Assembly: GCF_014287585.1 (NCBI RefSeq)
Contig: NZ_JACOOJ010000064.1
Location: 1-12,939, forward strand
Length of the DNA: 12,939 nucleotides
From: Parabacteroides hominis
GTDB lineage: Bacteria > Bacteroidota > Bacteroidia > Bacteroidales > Tannerellaceae
Reading direction: 5' to 3'
Shown: piece after piece, positions 1 to 6,937 of the stretch
How positions within the stretch are numbered: position 1 is the first letter of the stretch
Layout: every line of letters starts with the position of its first letter
Position numbers and translations under genes: made by a program
The notes under the pieces: model-generated
The model's input: only the letters and a program-made list of their open reading frames with translations
Databases searched by the model: none
Told to the model about the DNA's origin: nothing

Positions 1-618
1 ATCATATTTGTTTCCTCTAACGGGCATGGCCTCGGTTTATTTAAGAGAGAAAACAAACGTTGTACGGAAACCTGTTCGGTAATCATCAGTCGGCAGATAG
101 CATCTGTATTGAAAGGGCTGATCCCGTTATCTGAAGAAAAATTGGTGATTAAAGTAGGGAGCGATTGGTCAGAAATCTCTTTCGAGGATTACGAAATTTC
201 TTTTCGTAATGTGGAAGGTCGTTATCCCAATTGGCGGGCTGTTGTTCCGAAATCTAACAATCTTGAACTGAAAACGGATACCAAATTACTATTGGGAGCC
301 ATAAAGCGCACTTCTGTATTTTCAAGTAAAGTATCATGCCTTATAAAGTTGAGTGCCCGTTATGATAAGCTTGTTGTATCGGCTCAGGACTTGGATTATT
401 CCACTTCTGCAGAAGAAACCATTCCGGTAGAGTTTGGCGAAAGAGAGTTTGTTATTGGCGTGAAAGCGACTTTGATACAAGATATGCTTTCTGGTATTGA
501 TGACGATCGTTCAATACTTTCTTTCGCTACTCCCAGTACCGCTATTCTTATCGCCCCGGAAAAACAATCCGAGAATGAAGAACTTACCTATTTATTAATG
601 CCCATGACAATCCAGTAA
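1..618 (+). CDS. dnaN: DNA polymerase III beta sliding clamp, C-terminal part (5' end outside window)
   Basis: The frame is open from base 1 with no start codon that fits, so the gene begins upstream; about 205 residues are visible. The first residues (SNGHGLGLFKRE) resemble the 'TDGHRLAL' strand of bacterial beta clamps. The segment with RYPNW followed by VVP, the strand reading VSAQDLDYSTSAEE, and the terminal YLLMPMTIQ match the clamp's last two domains; E. coli DnaN ends in a comparable VMPM stretch. The clamp encircles DNA and tethers polymerase and other partners. It opens a plus-strand run of replication-type genes and lies 3 bases before a PcfK-like gene. A phage-borne bacterial-type clamp would let the element recruit or replace host replisome parts. 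A TTG at 109 could be read as a start, but it would cut through the clamp fold and is rejected. The family is fairly certain; full length is unknown. Confidence 0.85.
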   Translation: MIFVSSNGHGLGLFKRENKRCTETCSVIISRQIASVLKGLIPLSEEKLVIKVGSDWSEISFEDYEISFRNVEGRYPNWRAVVPKSNNLELKTDTKLLLGAIKRTSVFSSKVSCLIKLSARYDKLVVSAQDLDYSTSAEETIPVEFGEREFVIGVKATLIQDMLSGIDDDRSILSFATPSTAILIAPEKQSENEELTYLLMPMTIQ

Positions 619-621
619 GTT

Positions 622-1023
622 ATGAAAGAGTTCAAAGATACAATACAGAAATATTTGGAGCAACGAGTTGCAGAAGATCCCTTGTTTGCTCCCAAGTTTG
701 AAAATCCTAAAAAGAATATAGATGAATGCTGTCGTTACATTTTAGGAGAAGCCCGTAAACGGGGAACTTCTGTCGTAATGAGTGATGCAGAAGTCTTTGG
801 GATGGCCGTTCATTATTATGACGAAGAGAATATCAAGATAGAAAAAGTTTCTGCCGGTTGCTCTATTTCTTCTAATCAAAAGGTAGAGTTGACGGAGGAG
901 GACAAGAATGCGGCCCGTGAAGCGGCTATCAAACGGTTGGCCGAAGAGCAATACCGATTGCTCAAAAAGAAGCCAGCAAAGAAAAAGGTAGATGAAAGTG
1001 TTCAACAAATGAGTCTGTTCTGA
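622..1023 (+). CDS. PcfK-like protein with C-terminal clamp-binding-like tail
   Basis: This 133-residue acidic/basic protein resembles the PcfK-like family, named after a protein of the enterococcal conjugative plasmid pCF10 and common in Bacteroidales prophages and conjugative elements, nearly always beside PcfJ as here. Its biochemical role is not established. Visible are an N-terminal helical part, a conserved-looking DAEVFGMAVHYYDEE segment around residues 52-66, a charged helix (about 90-115), a lysine-rich linker, and the last six residues QQMSLF. QMSLF closely resembles the bacterial beta-clamp-binding consensus QL(S/D)LF, at an exposed C-terminus where such motifs often sit. The gene upstream is a beta clamp. 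I infer that this protein may dock on the phage or host clamp. It starts 3 bases after the clamp stop and ends 2 bases before the next gene, so the three are probably cotranscribed. Confidence 0.75.
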   Translation: MKEFKDTIQKYLEQRVAEDPLFAPKFENPKKNIDECCRYILGEARKRGTSVVMSDAEVFGMAVHYYDEENIKIEKVSAGCSISSNQKVELTEEDKNAAREAAIKRLAEEQYRLLKKKPAKKKVDESVQQMSLF

Positions 1024-1025
1024 TT

Positions 1026-2315
1026 ATGAAGCCGAGAACGAAGTTACATTTTAGGGTGGTTAGTTTGAGTAGCCAGCTACCCGATATAAAAAGTATGATG
1101 GCTGAGTGGGCGAATAATGATTGTCTGGACCATATAGGATATGCTACCAAGTCCCGTGTCGTATGTATGGAATGCGGAGAACGTTTTTCTACAGAACTTG
1201 TAAAGCATAAGCGTGCCATTTGTCCTCATTGCGGTGCATCTTTGAAAATAGAATGGTCGAGGAAACGTACTAATAAGCAGTTTATAAGTATAGGAAAGGC
1301 AGATATATGTGAAGAGTTCCAGGTTATCCGATGCTTTGAGCTATATGCTTATTATCGTGAAGGCAGGAAACCTCATTATTTTATTCGGGAAGTGCTTCAA
1401 CATTGGATTAAAGACGATGGAAAACGGGAAGTGATGGCTCTTGCAAGAAATACAGGCTGTAGTGGTTGGTGTGGAAATCTTGAAATTCGTAACAAGACTG
1501 TGGGATCGTATTATAGTATCGGAGATAATGATATTTACTGTGATAAGTACCATCCGGATTCTGTATTCAAACCGCAATACACAAGGATGGGAATAGATTA
1601 CAGACTTCATGGACTGTCATTTCTTGATGCAATTAATACCATTCCTGCTAATCCTAAGCTCGAAACGCTTCTTAAAGCAAAGCGGTATGATTTATTGAGT
1701 TGTTGGTACAGTATTCGTTATAAATTGAGCAGCTATTGGCCATCTATAAAAATCTGTCTTCGGAACAAGTATAAGATAAAGGACGTTCCGATGTGGTTTG
1801 ATTATTTGGACTTGCTGACACGTTATCATAAAGACTTGCATAACGCTCATTACGTTTGCCCTGCGAATCTGAAAAAAGCCCATGACTTATATGTAGCAAA
1901 GAAAAAGCGTGATGATGAAAAGGCGCGCAAGGCACGTGATATGCAGCGTTTGCTTGAGCTTAAGAAATATGCCGAAAACTACATTAAAGAGAAATCGAAA
2001 TTCTTTGATTTGAAACTGTCGGATGGTAAGATAGTAGTGATACCGTTGAAAAGCCTTGAGGAATTTAAGAAAGAAGGAGAAATTATGCACCATTGTGTTT
2101 TCTCAAATGAATATTTCAAGAAGAAGGATTCTCTTATCCTTTCTGCCCGGATAGGTGAGAAGCATATTGAAACTATTGAAGTTAATTTAAAGACATTCAG
2201 TATAGTTCAGTCCCGTGGTGTCTGCAATAGAAACACAGAATACCATGATAGCATAGTAAAGCTAGTGAATAATAATATGAATTTGATACAGAAGTGCCTA
2301 AAGAAGGTCGCATAA
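1026..2315 (+). CDS. PcfJ-like protein with N-terminal zinc ribbon
   Basis: A 429-residue protein matching the general look of the PcfJ-like family, the usual partner of PcfK in mobile elements; function unknown. A treble-clef or zinc-ribbon motif is visible near the N-terminus: Cys47-x2-Cys50 and Cys66-x2-Cys69 (MECGERF, then CPHCGASL). The middle is tyrosine- and tryptophan-rich, followed by a lysine-rich coiled stretch at about 285-325. The C-terminal part carries the characteristic GEIMHHCVFSNEY segment, then beta strands ending in an IVQSRGVCNRN segment. The zinc ribbon suggests nucleic-acid or protein binding. The gene lies 2 bases after the PcfK-like gene and 15 bases before the initiator gene, inside the replication block. 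Family is likely; any biochemical role would be a guess. Confidence 0.75.
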   Translation: MKPRTKLHFRVVSLSSQLPDIKSMMAEWANNDCLDHIGYATKSRVVCMECGERFSTELVKHKRAICPHCGASLKIEWSRKRTNKQFISIGKADICEEFQVIRCFELYAYYREGRKPHYFIREVLQHWIKDDGKREVMALARNTGCSGWCGNLEIRNKTVGSYYSIGDNDIYCDKYHPDSVFKPQYTRMGIDYRLHGLSFLDAINTIPANPKLETLLKAKRYDLLSCWYSIRYKLSSYWPSIKICLRNKYKIKDVPMWFDYLDLLTRYHKDLHNAHYVCPANLKKAHDLYVAKKKRDDEKARKARDMQRLLELKKYAENYIKEKSKFFDLKLSDGKIVVIPLKSLEEFKKEGEIMHHCVFSNEYFKKKDSLILSARIGEKHIETIEVNLKTFSIVQSRGVCNRNTEYHDSIVKLVNNNMNLIQKCLKKVA

Positions 2316-2330
2316 TTAGATAGCGTAAAA

Positions 2331-3224
2331 ATGCCAAGAATTAGAACTATAGTACCGGAATTTTGGGAAGATGAAAGGTTTTCGAACGTATCTCTTCCGG
2401 CTTGTCTGCTTTATATAGGCATGAAAAACTTTGCTGATGATAGCGGTGTCATTTTAGCTAATGAAACTATCATCAAGTCGAAAGTCTTTCCTGCCCGCGA
2501 AGATATTCGTAAGCAGCAGGTTTCTGGGTGGCTGCAAGAACTGATTGAAAACTCTATCCTTGTACCTTTTACATTCGAAAATAAAAGCTACTACGTGATG
2601 GACTTTTCCAGTGAGCGCATCGACAAACCGCAAAAGTCAAAAATTCCTGCAGAAGTAATAGAAAACGTTCTTTCGGGCAAAAAACAGAATAATCCGGGAA
2701 CATTCGAGAATTCTCAGGAACAATCTGGAACATTCGAGAATCCTCTTGCTGGAGAGGATTGGAAAGGAGAGGAGGGTTATACGCGCGCAGGCACGCGTAA
2801 CCCTGACCCCGAACCGGAGAAACCCAAGAATGAAAATTTTGAAAAGTTCAAGCAATGGATTGCTGCGAATGCTCCTAATGTGGCTAAACTGAAAGAGCCG
2901 TTTACGGAAGAACAATTCGAACGAATAAAGCGAGATTTCCCGCTTCAGTTAATCCAGGACACTCTTGTCTCGATGCACAACTATCGAGAGTTGCTCAAAA
3001 AGTACGTTAGTGCAAACCTTACGTTCCGCAAATGGGCGAAACGTGATTTAGAAAAATATCAAGATGGACAAACAACAAGCAATACAACTGTTGTCACAGA
3101 TAGACTCAACAACAGGCGTACTTCCTCCGGAACTGATGCCGAAAACAAGAGACGCGAGCGTGAGCATCTTGGGCACCTTGCCGATGCCATATTACAACAG
3201 TCTGCGGCCCAAAACAGTAAATGA
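2331..3224 (+). CDS. Phage replication initiator / replisome organiser (winged-helix N-terminus)
   Basis: A 297-residue protein. Its N-terminus (PRIRTIVPEFWEDERF, then a leucine-rich helix and FADDSG) is the usual opening of phage replisome-organiser proteins that carry a DnaD-like or winged-helix DNA-binding domain at about residues 1-95. Residues about 105-165 are a low-complexity acidic, Pro/Glu/Asn-rich linker containing two copies of GTFEN. Residues about 170-245 form a second helical domain (EQFERIKRDFP, then FRKWAKRDLEKYQ), where such proteins usually contact a helicase or its loader. The tail is Arg/Glu-rich. The role would be to bind the phage origin and recruit helicase. The linker-coding DNA contains repeats that could be that origin. 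The last 161 bases overlap the next gene in another frame. The replication role is inferred from the N-terminal pattern and the neighbouring clamp. Confidence 0.65.
   Translation: MPRIRTIVPEFWEDERFSNVSLPACLLYIGMKNFADDSGVILANETIIKSKVFPAREDIRKQQVSGWLQELIENSILVPFTFENKSYYVMDFSSERIDKPQKSKIPAEVIENVLSGKKQNNPGTFENSQEQSGTFENPLAGEDWKGEEGYTRAGTRNPDPEPEKPKNENFEKFKQWIAANAPNVAKLKEPFTEEQFERIKRDFPLQLIQDTLVSMHNYRELLKKYVSANLTFRKWAKRDLEKYQDGQTTSNTTVVTDRLNNRRTSSGTDAENKRREREHLGHLADAILQQSAAQNSK
2697..2741 (+). repeat. 15-nt direct repeat, two copies, inside the initiator gene
   Basis: GGAACATTCGAGAAT occurs at 2697-2711 and again at 2727-2741, a 30-base spacing, with similar flanks (AATC before and YCTC after both copies). 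At protein level it yields GTFEN twice. It may be an iteron pair for the initiator or merely a duplicated linker codon block. Confidence 0.7.
2774..2803. other. Inverted repeat; with the adjacent direct repeats a candidate replication origin
   Basis: The left arm GGGTTA-TA-CGCG (2774-2785) and right arm CGCGTAACCC (2794-2803) pair over 10 bp with a 2-base bulge and an 8-base loop. A purine-rich tract with GGAGAGG repeated (2751-2757 and 2766-2772) sits just to the left, and the 15-nt direct repeats lie some 35 bases further left. All of this falls in the part of the initiator gene that encodes a low-complexity linker. Lambda O carries its origin iterons inside its own coding sequence in the same way, which is the basis for the origin suggestion. 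The hairpin and repeats are directly visible; origin function is inference. Confidence 0.4.
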
Positions 3225-3666
3225 CGTGTTTGATAGCCCAAGTTGCTCTATAGCGGTTATGAACAAAGAATTTGGAGAGACGCATCTTCGTGGATTTATG
3301 GTAAAAGTCTTGAATGATTTGATAGATTTTTTTAATGTCGGGAAATCGATCGGAGCGGTGCAAGTCGCACAAACAGTTGATCTGATTATTGATGAATACT
3401 ATTTCTTTAAGCCTGATGATTTCAAGCTATGTTTTAATCGGGCGAAAAAGGGATTGTATGGAAAGGTTTATGATCGGATAGACGGGGCTGTTATCTTAGA
3501 ATGGCTTGGCCGGTATGAGAAAGAAAGGGGTTCTATGGCCATGGATGATAGTATCAATAATTCCAAAAGCTGGGATATACCGGAAGGCGATAGGACTTCT
3601 AAAACATTGGAACAAGCGTACCATGAGTTTAGGAAGTATGATTTTGAACGAAAATATAAGGTGTAA
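3064..3666 (+). CDS. Uncharacterised phage replication-region protein
   Basis: A 200-residue protein of unknown function, of a type I associate with Bacteroidales prophage replication regions. The best-formed parts are LRPKTVNDVFDSP (about residues 47-59), a helical stretch with GFMVKVLNDLIDFFNVGK, and a FKPDDFKLCFNRAKKGLYGK segment followed by a YDRIDG turn (about 115-140). There are no enzyme motifs, signal peptide or membrane segment. It starts at an ATG deep inside the previous gene, giving a 161-base overlap in a different frame; later ATGs exist (for example 3184), but the upstream residues (QLLSQIDSTTG) look like real protein, so the long form is preferred. Its place after an initiator would suit a helicase-loader or accessory role, which is only a guess from position. 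Confidence 0.65.
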   Translation: MDKQQAIQLLSQIDSTTGVLPPELMPKTRDASVSILGTLPMPYYNSLRPKTVNDVFDSPSCSIAVMNKEFGETHLRGFMVKVLNDLIDFFNVGKSIGAVQVAQTVDLIIDEYYFFKPDDFKLCFNRAKKGLYGKVYDRIDGAVILEWLGRYEKERGSMAMDDSINNSKSWDIPEGDRTSKTLEQAYHEFRKYDFERKYKV

Positions 3667-3686
3667 ATATTAAAAAACAAGAAACT

Positions 3687-4856
3687 ATGATGCAAGAAAA
3701 TAAAATACAGGCCGGTAATACCGAACAAGTTTTACTGTCAAAAAAGAACTATCACCGTGCATTTAAGGTGGTGAGTATAGCAAACCCGGAACAGGGTGAA
3801 TGGCTTTTTAACTGGAGAGGAAAGAAGTTAAGCCAAAATTTAATGAGTTGCGACTATGCACATACTGCAATCCGTATTTCCAACAACGAGGAAATTGTTA
3901 TTTATGACAAAGACTTAGGCTCCTGGGCTGTTACAGAGTGGAAATACGATGTCAACCTTGAAGAACTTTGGAAATGCGCTTGTGACGCTTTCAGTTCTAC
4001 AAGTTTCAGCCCGGAAGAACGCGGGGCATACTACATACGGACGTATGAGGAGGAGCTAAACGCTGACATTGAAAAGATTCCGGAGGAAGAAAGAGAACGC
4101 TATATTTCCAAGTACAAAGAATGGGTTCAAATATTATTCAATAAGCATTCTCGCATTATGAGCGCCATGATAACGGGGCCGGCACGTTTCCCTTCAAGAC
4201 GAAATGAGAAGATGAATAATTATTATGACAATGCTGTAAATGAATTTAGAACATGGAGAGAAAAAGCACTCAAGGTGATATCTCGTAAGATAGAAGATGC
4301 AAAGCCGAAAGAACAAAAAGCTGAGGAAGAATGGACGAGGCTTAAACGCTCAATATATTCCTCTGCTTCTACAATTAAGGGTATCAATGACGGTACGGAA
4401 AGAGGATACAATAAAGCCTTGTTTGTTTCCAGTATTTACGGTAAAGTTGAAACATACACAAAGCGCGGTGACGTGATAATTGTAGAAAAAGCAATTGCCT
4501 ATGTTAGAGAGCTAAATAAACAATCCTCTATCATTACTGAACGTCATAAATTCTTTAAACTTGCTGAAATGGCGAAAGCTGTATGCGAAGCTCAGGAAGT
4601 AAGGTCAAATAAAGAAGATACCGAAATACTTTTCGAGGGTGGCCGGGTAATCAAAAACTATTCCGAGGACAGGGTGCAAATAGTTTTCGACACTAAGCCG
4701 CAACCAGACGTTATTTCAAATCTCAAACATAACGGTTTTCGCTGGTCACCCCGTTTTTCGGCATGGCAACGTCAATTGACGAATAACGCCTATTATGCTG
4801 TTTCTCGTGTAGTTCCTATTACCGTTGAACAATTGATGAAAGGAGGTGAGAAATGA
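3687..4856 (+). CDS. Uncharacterised phage/plasmid protein with C-terminal 'GFRWSP...AWQRQLT' domain
   Basis: A 389-residue soluble protein. A central segment reads MITGPARFPSRRNEK, then a basic, probably coiled-coil helix up to about residue 225. A second helical part follows, and the C-terminal 60 residues contain VISNLKHNGFRWSPRFSAWQ and RQLTNNAYYAV. The ITGPARFP/RRNEK and GFRWSP/AWQRQLT signatures recur in large conserved proteins of Bacteroidales phages and conjugative elements, sometimes as modules of polyvalent proteins. No catalytic site can be named. The start ATG is the first of two consecutive ATGs. The gene ends in an ATGA overlap with the next gene, below a strong Shine-Dalgarno site. 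The gene is certain; its function is not recognised. Confidence 0.75.
   Translation: MMQENKIQAGNTEQVLLSKKNYHRAFKVVSIANPEQGEWLFNWRGKKLSQNLMSCDYAHTAIRISNNEEIVIYDKDLGSWAVTEWKYDVNLEELWKCACDAFSSTSFSPEERGAYYIRTYEEELNADIEKIPEEERERYISKYKEWVQILFNKHSRIMSAMITGPARFPSRRNEKMNNYYDNAVNEFRTWREKALKVISRKIEDAKPKEQKAEEEWTRLKRSIYSSASTIKGINDGTERGYNKALFVSSIYGKVETYTKRGDVIIVEKAIAYVRELNKQSSIITERHKFFKLAEMAKAVCEAQEVRSNKEDTEILFEGGRVIKNYSEDRVQIVFDTKPQPDVISNLKHNGFRWSPRFSAWQRQLTNNAYYAVSRVVPITVEQLMKGGEK
4839..4849 (+). promoter_or_regulatory. Strong Shine-Dalgarno site for the PAPS-reductase-like gene
   Basis: AAAGGAGGTGA lies a few bases before the ATG at 4853, inside the last codons of the previous gene. It is near-perfectly complementary to the 16S anti-Shine-Dalgarno. 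Bacteroidetes genes usually do without such sites, so it probably supports reinitiation at the ATGA junction. Confidence 0.6.
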
Positions 4857-5722
4857 AAGTAATAGTTACATTCAGCGGGGGTAAAGATAGTCTTGCGTCT
4901 CTGCTTTGGGTACGTAATAACCTAACAAAAGATTTTATCACAGTGTTTTGTGATACTGCTTGGGAACACCCGTTGACTTACCAATATATTGAAGAGATAT
5001 GCCGACAGCTTGATCTGAGCCTTGTCACGATCAAGTCAAAAAAGTTTGATGGAATGGTTGACTTGGCACAAAAGAAGTCTCGTTGGCCGTCTTCGCAACG
5101 ACGGTTCTGTACGTATGAATTGAAAACAATTCCAATGATAGATTACGTCCTTGATGAAATAAACGATGATATTTTGATGATACAGGGTATACGTGCCTCA
5201 GAAAGTACTAAACGCGCAGAAATGCGAAAGCAATGCACCTAATATTATGTGCAGCCGTATGGGAAAGACAAACATGGAAAAGACAAATTTCATACTTATC
5301 GACGTAAAGACGTGTTGGAATTTAGATCAAAACATTCTGATGATCTTTTACGACCTGTATTCGACTGGTCGGCACAACAGGTGATAGACTATATTCTTGA
5401 CAATGGATTACAACCTAATCCTTTATATCGAATGGGTTATAAACGGGTAGGATGTTATCCATGCATAATGGCTTCGCAACAAGATATATATAACATCAGT
5501 GTTCAAGACCCGGAAAGGATTAGTTGCATTGCAAGGCTCGAACAACAATTCAATAGCTGTTTTTTTGGTCCCGATAAAATCTCATCGAAACATTACAAAG
5601 GTGTATATCCGCTTATAGGTGATGTTGTTCGCTACGTACAAAGTAAACATACAGGTGGTTCTCTGTTCGATGATGACGATGTGGCAACAAGCTGTATGAG
5701 TTATTATGGACTTTGTGAATAA
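4853..5722 (+). pseudogene. PAPS-reductase-like PP-loop ATPase, interrupted by an in-frame TAA
   Basis: Two pieces in one reading frame, 4853-5242 (129 residues) and 5243-5722 (about 160), are separated only by the TAA at 5240-5242. Piece one has the PP-loop SGGKDS (residues 8-13), RRFCTYELK with Cys86, and GIRASES, all typical of the PAPS reductase/DndC-like ATP-pyrophosphatase superfamily. Piece two has PVFDWSAQQVIDYIL, an NPLY turn, a CYPC pair and a final C-x6-C pair, possibly a metal or Fe-S site. Together they make one ordinary phage-type family member of about 289 residues. The family adenylates substrates, often in sulfur transfer; the substrate here is unknown. A GTG at 5249 could restart translation and give a split two-chain enzyme. 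Piece two remains a clean frame with its motifs, so the lesion is recent, tolerated, or a sequencing error. Confidence 0.7.
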
Positions 5723-5731
5723 TAGAACGAT

Positions 5732-5994
5732 ATGACTAAGAGAGAAGCGAAAATATTGGCATTAGAGGTATTTGTTATTGAACAGGATCATGTATCTGAC
5801 ACCATCGCCTCGAAAAAATCAAGGCTTCTTTCGTTTTGCTGTTTGGCATCCCGGCTTCTTAATCGTGGAATACGTTCTTTCATCTTTAAGCTGGTTGCCA
5901 ATTTATTAAAAACTACATTAATCAAATACAATCTTTAGTTGAACGAATGGCTTATCACTTGAAACGATTGCAACTATTGGAATCAAGGCAATAA
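5732..5994 (+). pseudogene. Small phage gene, apparently frameshifted
   Basis: An ATG 9 bases after the previous stop opens a 68-codon frame ending at 5938. Its beginning (MTKREAKILALEV) is a plausible start for a small phage protein, but after about residue 27 the translation becomes unconvincing. In another frame the DNA just before 5994 encodes a well-formed amphipathic helix (SLVERMAYHLKRLQLLESRQ) ending in TAA, which looks like the missing C-terminus. I infer one small helical protein broken by an indel or small insertion between about 5815 and 5900. It may instead be an intact 68-residue protein by chance. Function unknown. It is the last gene before the terminator. Confidence 0.35.
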
Positions 5995-5998
5995 CTAC

Positions 5999-6053
5999 AA
6001 TCCACCTCCTAACGTTGGGGAATAATCCCCAGTCGGGAAGTGGATTTGTTTTT
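5999..6053 (+). terminator. Rho-independent-type terminator closing the replication operon
   Basis: A long hairpin: the outer stem pairs AATCCAC (5999-6005) with GTGGATT, and the inner stem pairs TGGGGA with TCCCCA around an ATAA loop; some intervening bases also pair. It is followed directly by TGTTTTT. It lies just after the last plus-strand gene of the block and between converging genes. Confidence 0.75.
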
Positions 6054-6082
6054 ATCTGGTAACATATCAGTTTTAGCCAAAA

Positions 6083-6856
6083 TCAGTCCTCAAATTTTTG
6101 ATTCTGTTTTTTGTAGCAATAGTCCAAAAAATCACACGTATTATCTATTTTCTTTTTTACAGATATTTCATCAATAGACTTCTTATCTGCTGAAAATATG
6201 GACTTAACACTATGCTTAAGATTAGAAAGATGTTCATTGTTGTTTATTTCTTTAATCAATTTAAAAGCATATTGAGAAATGTTGTTTGTATTCTTGCATG
6301 GAATATTATACTGTAAACAATAAGTCTCGAAAGATTTTGAATATTGACTATTTTTTAAATCATTTATTACTTCCTGATCAATAACTGTACCTGCCCATTC
6401 TTGAGATTCAGCTTTTTCATGAGCCTTTACAAGTCCTTTCCCGTAGGGACATTGTACTGCATATAAAGAATTATTGGAAAACTTGAAATTTCCCATAATA
6501 TGACTGAGAGATCCCTTGGTTAAACATCCTCTAACAGGAAAATTGTCCAAATTACAATGTTGATTATATAGAAATGAAACTAAAAACAAATTATATAAGG
6601 AATCAATATTTGAATCTTTTGTCCAATATATAATGGTATCTGATATATTTACACAATTTACTTTAGCCTGAATAAGATCTGGAATTATATTATTGGGATT
6701 AACTGAACTAAGTTTTTTATTTTCAAGAGTAAGAGACAACTCTATATCTCGAAAAATGTGTTCCATACGTGTATCTATATATGTTTCCGAATTATTATTA
6801 ATAAACTCTTTGAATCCTAATAAATCGAAATATGTTATGTAAACTTCATTGTACAT
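6083..6856 (-). CDS. Nucleotidyl-cyclase-fold-like protein, orphan AT-rich moron
   Basis: A 257-residue cytosolic protein, the only reverse-strand gene. The order of motifs resembles class III nucleotidyl cyclases: strand one YITYFDLLGFKEF with Asp11; NISDTIIYW with Asp73, which would be the second metal-binding Asp; RGCLTKGSL (about 109-117) like the strand before the cyclase active-site helix; and GKGLVKAHEKAE (about 139-150), where cyclases have their Asn and Arg. Those two positions look like Lys here, so activity is uncertain. The pyrimidine cyclases of Pycsar anti-phage systems are distant members of this superfamily, but no effector gene (membrane or TIR) is adjacent. GC is very low: by hand count 12/60 at 6301-6360 and 16/60 at 6661-6720. 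It has its own promoter and opposes the flanking operons, as expected for a phage cargo gene. Confidence 0.5.
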   Translation of the reverse strand: MYNEVYITYFDLLGFKEFINNNSETYIDTRMEHIFRDIELSLTLENKKLSSVNPNNIIPDLIQAKVNCVNISDTIIYWTKDSNIDSLYNLFLVSFLYNQHCNLDNFPVRGCLTKGSLSHIMGNFKFSNNSLYAVQCPYGKGLVKAHEKAESQEWAGTVIDQEVINDLKNSQYSKSFETYCLQYNIPCKNTNNISQYAFKLIKEINNNEHLSNLKHSVKSIFSADKKSIDEISVKKKIDNTCDFLDYCYKKQNQKFED

Positions 6857-6882
6857 AATAATACAGTTTTAAATTAAAATCA

Positions 6883-6890
6883 CAAATATA
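6883..6890 (-). promoter_or_regulatory. Bacteroidetes-type -7 box for the reverse-strand gene
   Basis: On the minus strand this reads TATATTTG, an exact fit to the Bacteroides -7 consensus TAnnTTTG, 26 bases before the ATG, which implies a short leader. No perfect -33 TTTG is found at the expected distance; only TTTA/TTTC-like runs are there. It supports both the gene call and the host assignment. Confidence 0.55.
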
Positions 6891-6937
6891 CGAAAATTCA
6901 GAAAGTAAAGTGACTTATATCACGAAAGAAGTGAGTT

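Noticed and set aside
109..618. A TTG at 109 as the start of a short 169-residue protein
   Set aside because: The frame is open to base 1 and the upstream residues continue the sliding-clamp pattern, so the gene is truncated by the window.
5240..5242. TAA reassigned to an amino acid in this phage
   Set aside because: TAA ends many intact genes here (dnaN, terL, dpdA, queC), so genome-wide recoding does not fit; a local lesion is simpler.
4853..5722. A DndC-type phosphorothioation system
   Set aside because: Only the general PP-loop/PAPS-reductase pattern is present; no DndD, DndE or cysteine desulfurase is nearby, and the gene is interrupted.
6083..6856. A full Pycsar defence system
   Set aside because: No adjacent effector gene (transmembrane or TIR) exists on either side, and the catalytic Asn/Arg positions are not evident.
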